A DNA stretch of 64,000 nt from Powellomyces hirtus. Taxonomy: Eukaryota > Chytridiomycota > Chytridiomycetes > Spizellomycetales > Powellomycetaceae. The notes under the pieces were generated by a model. The model saw only the letters and a program-made list of their open reading frames with translations, did no database searches and was not told the origin of the DNA. The stretch lies in NCBI GenBank assembly GCA_025526995.1, contig JAHLKG010000011.1:806001-870000 (forward strand), written 5' to 3'. The position numbers and the translations under genes were made by a program. This document shows, piece by piece, positions 55,691-64,000 of this stretch (position 1 is its first letter; every line of letters begins with the position of its first letter).

Positions 55691-57333
55691 ATGTTGGCAA
55701 AAACCAGTGTCGTCTTGTCGGCTCTTTGCGTCCTCGTGTTTGCCACAGTATGTTCCGCCCAGGCGCCCCGTCGGCCCCCTGTCGACCCGGACATGTGGAC
55801 GACGGTGCAGATGACTGATATGACCATAAGAGCGGTTTCGTTGACGTTGATGTCAGGTATGTGTCGGATAAACAACGAGCACGGTGCGGGAAAATTACAG
55901 CGCCAGAATGTTAACCGTTGTTCCTTCCAGTCAACGTTGCTGCGTATTGGCTCACGTTCAATAACAAGAACAGCACCGTCAGTCGGCTCATCCTCGCTTT
56001 CCTGCTTGCTTATCTCGGGGGTATCATCTGCCACGCTGTCCCTAAATTCCAGCGCGAAATCAACAATGTGTCGACAATGTACATTGGCAATTTGCTTTTC
56101 TTTTCGTCGGCGCAGATCTTCAACTGGGTTCTGTGGCTGGTGCGTCTCCTGGCTTTTGCTGCAAATCTCCGTTCCTGTCCATCTAATCTAACCGTGGTCT
56201 GTTGTCGTCTTCAGCGCTTCAACCTGGTCGTGCCCTTCCGCCACAAAATCCGCATCTTCACCATCGCCTGGTTGACTCTGGAAACACTCGGCACCGTTGC
56301 CATTTACATCTACTGGACCTACGCCGTCACGCAAGACAACTTTGAATGGCGGTCCTGGATTGCCAACGTGTACAGCAAATTCACCATTGCGCAGGCCGTT
56401 TCGGCGCTGTTCATGTCGGGTTATTTTGTGAAAGCCTACTATTTCCCCAAAATCATCGACGCTCGCGACCAGACGTCCAGATCCACCTTTGCGCGCCTGA
56501 TCACATCGGGCCTGTTTTACCTCGTCGCGGAATCCCTGCTGCATCTTGGGTTCTTTGTCCTTTACGAAATTGAGGCGACCCGCAAATACTACTCGTCCCT
56601 CACCCAGCTCGTCGCGGGAATCCGATTCATGCTTTTCCTCGTATTCGTCTACCAGATCCGCGACGCGTCCGCCCGGTCCGCAGCGTCCAAACTCTCTGGC
56701 AACGGATCAGGCGACCACACTGGATCCCTCACCCGCCGCACTATGGGAACCCTCCGTAGAGCCGACACGATCTCGTCCATGGTCAAGGACGACAACCACA
56801 ACAATATCTCTCAGATGCACACCCGCGCCCTCTCCCCAGGCCCGTACGGCGCTTACCCGAACCACCAAGACATCCACACCGACTACCCGATGTCCTCCTC
56901 TTCCTCCCAAGATCCAATCATGAGAGTCACTCACAACAACAACTCGAGCAGCTCCACCGTGTCGTACGACCAACCCAATTACCCGGCCCCGGCCCGTCGC
57001 GCCGTCGTGGGGTTTGCGCAACCGCCCATGCAGCTCAACCGCGTCACGGTGCATCAGATTGGAGCCGAGTCGCCCCCGCCTATACCGGCCTTGCGCTCCC
57101 CGGCCCCGTCCTCTCCGCTGCCCTATATTGGAAGCAACAACACCAACAACAACAATGAGTACCGACAACCGCCAGACTATGAGCTCGAGAAGCAAAATTA
57201 TTACCATAGTAACAATAATAACAACCGAGATTGGGACCGCAAGAGCGCAAAGCAGGAGTATCAGGTCCCGGACGCGGTCAATGGGAAACATGATGCGGAG
57301 GACTGGGCGAATCGTTTTGTGCGCAAGAACTGA
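55691..57333 (+). CDS. Seven-transmembrane protein with long polar C-tail (GPCR-like topology)
   Basis: Exons 55691-55856, 55931-56139 and 56215-57333 give 497 residues. A signal peptide (LSALCVLVFATVCSA) precedes seven hydrophobic helices, including ILAFLLAYLGGIICHAV, LLFFSSAQIFNWVLWL, TLETLGTVAIYIYWTYAV and LVAGIRFMLFLVFVYQI. The C-terminal ~210 residues are a Ser/Asn/Pro-rich cytoplasmic tail with Asn tracts and SP sites. The topology matches fungal receptor-like proteins, but I see no receptor-family motif, so function is unknown. The second intron (56140-56214, 75 nt) is in frame and stop-free, with a CTAATCTAAC branch region; if retained, 25 residues are added after the third helix. Confidence 0.75.
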
Positions 57334-58083
57334 AACACACGCAAGAAAGTTTTTTTTTAGATAATTACAGATAATTACCCCCTCTTACATACGCATCTCC
57401 CCCCCCCCCCCCCCCCTTCCATGCAAGAGCTGGTCTCTTGTGCGCACTCTACTACTATTTCACTCGGAACTGCTCGCTACTGATTGTAGACCTGTGCGGG
57501 CTCCCCTGGATACATTCACCTCCCCTCTTTTTTTACATAGCTTGTTGTAGGTTTAGTTTTATAGGTTTAAGGTGTGTAAAGTCTAGTTTTTTTTTTTTTT
57601 TTTTGCTTGTTGGTTTTCACGAGTTGCTTGGTGTAGAGAAATAGTTTGCTCATATGAAGTTAGAATAATTATGATGGGCTTTCTGAAACGAATGTTAATG
57701 GGGATAGGAATGAATTTTGTAAGCATTTGGGCCACACGCATAGCATTCATTGCTCCGCACATTGGTGTCATGTGTGTTGAGACACAGTCACAACAACAAC
57801 GGACGAAGGAAAAAAAAAATGGCAGAACGGGCGCATGAATTCACGAGACACCAAGACAGTAAACGGGAAGACAGGTGGTATAAGCATTAAATAAGCCATG
57901 AAACGCGGGAAGAGCGAATCAGGACGTCCTTCGGATATGTGTGTGGGCGCGAGTGAGTGAGTGTGGGTGGGGTAAAGGGATATGGGAGATTGGGGGTGTG
58001 GAAATAAAAAGTGGGTCGGGTGTGCGAGGGACGAGCCCCCATGTCCAGTTCTGCGATGTTGGGAGTGCGGGTACATTTTATTC
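57334..58083. other. Convergent intergenic region with poly-C run
   Basis: The 3' flanks of two converging genes. It holds an 18-C run at 57399-57416 and a poly-T run at about 57586-57604. No gene is supported. Confidence 0.6.
57399..57416. repeat. Poly-C run of 18
   Basis: It lies about 65 bases beyond the seven-transmembrane gene's stop codon, in its probable 3' UTR. Confidence 0.95.
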
Positions 58084-60865
58084 TTACATTTCTTCCGTGT
58101 AGTTCCTGAGGCGAGGGGCGGAGGGGGGGGGGGGGGAGGTTAGCAAGAGCGTGAGGGCCACGTTGTGTGGTGCGGCGGGGAAAAGGGTATTGGATTGATC
58201 CACTCTATTACGTGCTACTCTGTGACTTACCCGGGTATGAATCCCTCGACGGGCCCTTCGCCGCGGTCCACACGGGCTTTCCACCAGCTATGATGTGAAT
58301 GGGATGTTCGCAGAGCGAGAGAGACGTGGGGATGAGCAAAACGAGGAGCAGTGAGTAGGAGACCCGCAATCGGGAAGGGGGGAACGAATGTGTGTTTTCT
58401 TACCCATCCTCTTGTTTCTCCAATACATCAATCTCCTCTCCAGCCGTCACCGACAGGTCGCCCGGCGCGCCCTCAAAATCATACAGCATGCGAGCGCGCG
58501 ACATGGCTCTCTCCACAGGATGGGGCGGTTGGTATGGTGTCGCTGTCTCCCCACCTTCCTGCTCGAGATACTCGTCCTCATGCGACGGGGAGGATGGGGT
58601 CATGGACACATGATTGCTATTGCTGTGACTGTTGTTGGCCGCATGCACGTCGACGCTTCTGAAACTCGCCACCGAGTCCGGACTGAATGCCAACGGGCTG
58701 TTACCGAGTGGTGAGCCGTCGGGCAAGATAGCGGTGCCGTCTATCGCGGAGACGTAGGAGAGGAGTTTCTGTTTCCGCGCATTGATCCCCGCAACCCGCG
58801 CGTCCAAACTCGCAATCTGATCGTCGAGATCCCGCGCGACTTTGGGGTCTTGCGATATCTCGGGCTTCGACCGGTACACACTCATGAGTGTTTCACACCC
58901 CGTGCGTTTCTTATCGCAGTCGGCCAACTCCTTTTCGAGCGCTTTGACTCTCTCCACTGCTTTTTTCCGCCCGGCTTTCGACCCGACCCCCAACGCCACG
59001 ATCGCATCCTCTTTACTCTCATCCTCCAAATTCGATTTCGTAAACCCGCGACTCAAACTATTTTTCTTGACGCCCGCGCCTCCACTTAAACCCGTCGCAC
59101 TTCCCGACACGGGACTCGACCCCATCCCGGTTCCGCCGAGGGGCCGTTCCTCAAACTGGAAATCGGCCGGGATGGCCGTGTTGGTGCGGCACAGTTTGAC
59201 AAAGGTGGCCGAGTCGTAGTTGGCCGTGATTTTGCTGAAGATGGAGACCATGGCGTCGATCGAGGAGGTGATGGACGGCGTTTGCGCGTTCAGGAGGTCG
59301 GCGTACCGCAGGAACGCTCGCCGGGTAAAATCGATACGGTTTTGTTCGTCTTTGAGCTGGATGTCCTGGGGAAAGAGAGGGTATGCGAATGGGGTGCTGG
59401 CAGTGAGCTCGGGTGGAAGAAATTTGGACGCAAGCTCTTTCAACATACATCGAGTAGGTTCGGCAGCGTCTCTGTGAAAAACTGCTGTTTTGCTTCGTTC
59501 GTTTGTTCTATCCTCGCACAAAGCGAAAACCAACATCACCACGGTCAGCACATCAAGTGTACAGGGATAAATCAGAAACCCGTACCCAGAAAACACAGAG
59601 GGTGGAAAATAAACGCACTGCGATTATAACGTACGTACCTATGCATTGCCGGTACGCCGTCGCAGCGTCTTGCGCCACGATCGCCTTTTTCTCCGCGTCG
59701 GATCTCAGCTGCCACCCACCAAAAAAAAAAAGAAAAAAAAAAGAAAAAAAAAAAGAAAACAATATCGATGTTACAGCTCATCTCTTTTCATCCCATCTCG
59801 GTCCCGTTCATCAGGCATCATCACCACCCACAACAAGCTAAATTGCGGGTACCGAAAGGTTCCCGCCCATCTCCGTCAAACTCACACAACGCACTTTCAC
59901 TCTCACCCCTCACTCACCTTCTCAATATCCTTTGCCGTCTTATTCATATCCTGGTTCGCGCCCTCGTACGCCTGCCGCGCAGCATCCATATCTTTGGTCG
60001 CCTTGTCATACTTTTGCCGCGTCTTTTCCAGATGGTCTACTTGTTTGCGGTACTCGAGCGTGGTTTTGCGGATGTCGTCGAATTGCTAGGAGAAGGAAGC
60101 AGAAAAAAGGATCAAAAAAATGTTTTTGCTATCGCTTTTGATTTACTTACTTGTTTGAAATTCTTATCATTGTCTTTGATCTGGCTCTTGATACTCTTGC
60201 GCATCTCGCCGTCGAGTTGTTCGGCGAGGGAGGTGTGGAAGGCGGCGGTGTGTTCGGTGACGGTGAGGAGTTGGAGCCAGCTTTGGGCGACGGTCCTGGG
60301 GATGGTCACAGTAACAATCAATGAGAAGCCACTCGAAGGGAACCCCAGAAAAGTGTAGGTCAAGGCGGTTGGGGATTTCGAGAATATCTCTATCTCCACA
60401 TCCCAATTGTTTTCAACTCGATCCTCCACCGCTTCCAACTACCCTTCCCGCGCCTCACACACGTCTCTTGCAAAACAACCTACCCACTCATAACCGCCAT
60501 CCCAAACCCGCCCTTCTCCTTTGGCTTGGACGCCAGGGCCGCCTCCTTATGTCCACTCGCGAGCTTCTGGAGCGCTTTGGCATACTCGGCCTCGATCTCG
60601 CTGCGGCGCTTGAGAAACTCGTTGAACCGTTCGAGCGACTGCGTGCCGACTTTGGTGTACGTTTCCACGCATTCCCATTGATCCTGCCCGAGGAAAATGA
60701 AGTGATTAGATGGGATACGATAGATATGGATGGGAGTTGACTCGGAGAGTGGGTGAGGGCAGCCTGGAATTCGTTTTCATTTCTTTTGGTTTGTTTGTTT
60801 GGCGTGTTTAGTTTTTACCCTTCCGCACTTACCCACAGCGTCCGTCCAAACGTCGTTTCCGCCAT
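58084..60865 (-). CDS. F-BAR / HR1 / SH3 protein (CIP4/TOCA/Bzz1-like)
   Basis: Nine exons (60833-60865, 60484-60683, 60151-60295, 59918-60085, 59639-59708, 59449-59507, 58404-59365, 58231-58287, 58084-58105) join perfectly to 571 residues. Residues 5-250 form an F-BAR domain, starting FGRTLWDQWECVETYT with the FCH block RRSEIEAEYAKALQKLA; it binds and bends membrane. An HR1-type coiled coil follows the linker (KAVERVKALEKELADCDKK through KLLSYVSAIDG), which in CIP4/TOCA proteins binds Rho-family GTPases. The C-terminus is one SH3 domain: ARMLYDFEG, WWKARVDRGEG and GFIPGNYTEEM. Such proteins link endocytic membranes to actin nucleation. The single SH3 is like CIP4; yeast Bzz1 has two. A 14-G run (58123-58136) lies in the last intron. 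Confidence 0.93.
58123..58136. repeat. Poly-G run of 14 inside an intron
   Basis: It lies in the last intron of the F-BAR gene, reading as poly-C in the transcript, about 18 bases before the splice acceptor, where it would serve as part of a pyrimidine tract. Confidence 0.9.
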
Positions 60866-61368
60866 GTGGAACGATGTGCGTGGTGTCGGGCGGGGTTTAA
60901 AATCTAACGCGTCGCGGATATGAGTATGTGTTTCCAGTCAGGAAAGCGGTAGGCTAACGAGAATTTCGCTGTAATCGCTTTTCGATCCAGATCGTCGCGT
61001 GATCTTCTTCAAGTTAGTACCGTATGAAGGAAGAAATATGTCGGGTATATCGAGACCACGAAAAGAAGTGTGTCGCAGAGATTAAAGAATATAAGCTACA
61101 AAAAATGGCCGCAGAAACGTGCAGCCAATCAATCCAGACCAAAATATACCGTAATTCCCCGGGGAAGACATAATGAGAATGTTTGTCGATGCGCGATGCA
61201 CGAATAAGGTTAACTCTGTCGCGATTTAGAATCCGAACGTGCGTAGATGATAGCAGTTGTAAAGCTAGAAGGTACGGAAAACGACAATTTCTTATCTACA
61301 ATTTACACATTTACAGTCTACGAAACTTCCAAAAAAATCCAGTCCGTACAGTACGCCAAGAAAAGCAA
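60866..61368. other. F-BAR gene promoter and arrestin 3' flank
   Basis: Both neighbours are on the minus strand. No specific element is seen. Confidence 0.55.
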
Positions 61369-62634
61369 TCAAGCACCGAGAACGGCGATAGAAGCTTCCG
61401 CCGCTATCCCCTTCCCATAACTATTTACATCATTGGCAGACTTTTCGCCGCCGTCCGCACCATGGATACTGATCGGGATGCCAAACTCTGCCTTGTGTTC
61501 CTTGCCGTCAATGTCAGCAACGACCGTGACTTTGAGCTTGTGCGAGACGTTGACGTGGGAGCCAATGTAGCTCGGCAGCCACGTCGTTGGAGCGTCGTTG
61601 GAGATGGCAATGGGGAGCTCAACGACGGTGGTGCCGGCTCCTACGTCAATGGAACCTGGACCCAGAAGGGTGCGTTGTTCAAGATCGGACATGGTGTTGA
61701 TGGCGCAGCTGAGGGCGTAGTTGTCCATGTACCCGGCGCTAAAGAGACAGACAAATCAATACACCAAGCAAAGAATACGGTCACAGTGAGGTAAAGAGGG
61801 ACGCGAACGAAACACTACCAACCTGCATTTCGCCTCCTCCTTCAAACTCCATTGAACCTGCTTAAGGGTGACTTTGTCATCGGTCTGTGCGCCAATCAAG
61901 CGGACTGAGAGTGGGAAAGTGGGTGCCGGACCAAACTCCCCTGCATTGCCGGAAGTGTAAAAAACAATCCTGCTCGGGACGTCTACTTTGATCGCCACTC
62001 CTGAGGAACCCAGAGCTTCCGTGCGACTCTGAACGTCCCCCTCCTCATCCGTATCCGCAGGTCCGTTATGAAGACTGTAGGTGGGAAGGTCCGGCTCTGG
62101 AACAATTATTGTGCGAATACGAAGGACGGCGTCGACGGTCAGCAGCCTGGGGGTTTGCTTGAGCAATTTGGTGAACGCATTGCCCGCAGCGGCGTCGCGT
62201 TGGAGGTGGGCTGTAACGCCGTACCGCACTCCACCGCTCTTGAGGTGCAACGAGGCAAGATAGTCGGGTTTGATGTTGAATGCAAACGGGAAGCGGTTCT
62301 CACCAACCGTCAGTTGTGTGGGTTGCTCGAACACAGTGAAGGCAGCATGCCGTAACCTTTTAGCAGCCTGGCAATGGTTTCCCGGGTAGACAAGGAAAGA
62401 GGAGAATTCCTGGCCGACAAACACATAATCGAGTCTAGAGGCCGTGTGGGGCTTTGTGCATTCGACGAGAACGTGGCCTTCTACGAGAAGGTTGCGGGCT
62501 GGGTGCGAGTCGACGGGTTCTTCGCGGGAGCCTCTCAGTGCTTTGACGAGGACGGGTGCGGAGGTGAATACAACCTCAAAGCGAGATATGCCGGCGGGCA
62601 GAGCCGGACGGAAGCTGTTTGTGTTTGTAGGCAT
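61369..62634 (-). CDS. Arrestin-domain protein
   Basis: Two exons (61823-62634, 61369-61738) encode 393 residues. The N-terminal beta-sandwich has the arrestin pattern: NLLVEGHVLVECTKP, then FTVFEQPTQLTVGENRFPFAF, matching the GxxxFPF core of arrestin N-domains. The C-terminal lobe shows repeated beta strands, such as DVPSRIVFYTSG, FPLSVRLIGAQ, LKVTVVADIDGKEHKAEFGIPI, and the VELPIAI strand. Alpha-arrestins in fungi are adaptors that steer ubiquitin ligase Rsp5 to membrane transporters. No PPxY motif for Rsp5 binding is visible, so that role is not established here. The ATG at 62634 was chosen over an upstream TTG. Confidence 0.8.
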
Positions 62635-64000
62635 TTGCAAAATAATGGGGGGGTTTGAATGCGGAATTGTGAACTTGGCGGGGGAGAAACTCTGGCGGCG
62701 ACGGTTAAGAGTTAAGGTTGGTCAATCACGTCACGCGAAGAATGATTACGGTATGACTATGATGAAACGAGTGAAACATCCCACAACGAAGGAAGGAAAT
62801 CCCACCTTCACAGCTCATTCTTTCTCTTTCCTGAACCTTTTGCTTACCTTCGGATGCTACTGTTGATTTTCGGAAAGCTGGAATACTGCGTGCGGCAATC
62901 CGCACAGCTACACACAAACTTATCAATGTTGCGAATACTGTATCTCGCACAAGGAGATGTGATAAAACAAAGTTTTGAGAAATTTTTGATGGAAGACATC
63001 GCTTGAAAGCCGGCAATGGCTGCAGTCTGCATCGAGGTCATTTTCGCTCATTAAGTTGGCCATCGTTACGGCACACAGAACTGAGATATCGGGGTTGTGT
63101 GTGCCGACGACCGATGGACCATTGTGCTCCTGTAACCAAGCTCACCAAGAATCGATGTGCAGACGGCGGTAAGCGGTTTCATTGGATTTGATAGAGTTGA
63201 CATGGTATACCGATAGTGAAATGAAATTGCGAAAGTAAATTGGCTGGCCGTGTTAGGTGACGACCTCAGGCCCGTTTGCAGAGGTTTCGTTCGTGGTGTT
63301 GGTGATGGCATGTTGAGCCGTAGGTGCCAGTTAGGCGAAGTGTCTTTTTGGCAGCTGTCAGTGGACTACAGCTCAAATGCCCATGATTCTAGGAGAAGGC
63401 ACACTGATAGTGGGCAGATCGTCGTGACGAAGGCAATGTCGAATCTACTTGACGTTCTGCGACTTGTTCACGCATGATGAAGATGTTCGAAGAAGTCGGC
63501 TTTAGGAAAACATACGAACACTTGCTTTGCCAGATCGCTGGTGGGCCTCGCGCACACTTGGAGCTGCGGCCACAAATACAGTACCATTACGCAACCTTCT
63601 TCCTTTTCCGCCCTACCCACGACTCCATGAGCCAGAAAAGAAACACATTCCGCTCAATGGGAAATGCTGAAGAGAGCAAGAATCATTGATTACTATGCGT
63701 GTATGACGATTTAAAGATGTAGAACATGCGACCATTGATCTTTTGATGTATGATACAATAAAAATGTAAAACATGCAACAAGCGCTACATTCAATCGAAC
63801 AGCAGATCGATTTCCTTCGAACGGCGCGGGAGGGCCCTAAATAGTAAAGTAGAGATAAGAAAGTAGGAGTTAGCTTAAGAAAGCTAAGTAGGCTAGCGAC
63901 CCCTGCAACTGATCGTTCCCTGATGGTGCACCGATGACATCCACAAGTGACGGCGCCCCAGCAGATGATCGTCCTCTGATCATGCACCGATGATTACCCG
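62635..64000. other. Right-end intergenic region
   Basis: No supported gene. Near the end (about 63910-63995) a TGATCGT..CTGAT..TGCACCGATGA block occurs twice about 55 bases apart, perhaps the start of a repeat that continues beyond the window. Confidence 0.5.

Noticed and set aside
1..64000. CRISPR arrays, prokaryotic operons or rRNA genes
   Set aside because: No regularly spaced repeat-spacer array, no co-directional close-packed genes and no rRNA-like sequence; the intron-bearing genes are eukaryotic.

Overview
The window reads as nuclear DNA of a fungus, possibly an early-diverging (zoosporic) lineage. The evidence is short GT..AG introns (about 55-135 nt) with CTAA-type branch sites, a CDC3/AspB-group septin, a fungal-type mL67 mitoribosomal protein, a CIP4/TOCA-like F-BAR protein, and a QDE-1/RDR-type RNA-dependent RNA polymerase. 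The lineage is inference; only 'fungus' is well supported.

Layout. (1) 1-13.8 kb is gene-poor. I see no intact gene, only short broken reading frames, a relic with a superfamily-1 helicase-like Walker A block near 6.95 kb, and a perfect 161-bp tandem duplication. (2) 13.8-28.1 kb holds an ADP-ribosylglycohydrolase, mL67, the RdRP (minus strand), a frame-disrupted membrane-protein gene, a perfect-looking foldback element, and a large low-complexity WD40 protein. (3) 29-37 kb holds a small frame-disrupted gene with a HEPN-like motif, a GIY-YIG-domain protein with an unusual long C-terminal half, the proteasome lid subunit Rpn8, and an orphan protein. (4) 37-50 kb is a dense housekeeping block: secreted haem peroxidase, tRNA-His, UbiA-type prenyltransferase, arginyl-tRNA synthetase, mitoribosomal uS8m, a triple-KH RNA-binding protein, a septin, and a 90-residue orphan. 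(5) 50.5-53.8 kb is a GC-rich, intronless, badly broken gene whose parts match an OLD-family ATPase-TOPRIM protein. (6) 55.7-62.6 kb holds a seven-transmembrane protein, an F-BAR/HR1/SH3 protein and an arrestin-domain protein.

How they relate. There are no operons. Several genes are divergent pairs sharing a promoter region (ArgRS/uS8m, KH protein/septin). Septin, F-BAR protein and arrestin act at the cell cortex and membrane; mL67 and uS8m act in mitochondrial translation; RdRP would act in RNA silencing. The most unusual material is the accessory part: the GIY-YIG fusion next to the HEPN-like gene, the OLD-like relic, and the foldback element near the RdRP. A recurring pattern is that housekeeping genes splice to perfect frames while accessory genes carry lesions that mostly look like one missing base. 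This could be real decay or assembly error, and it decides how much weight the pseudogene calls deserve.

All exon boundaries were placed by eye from splice signals and reading-frame continuity. Family names come from motifs I recognise, not from database searches.
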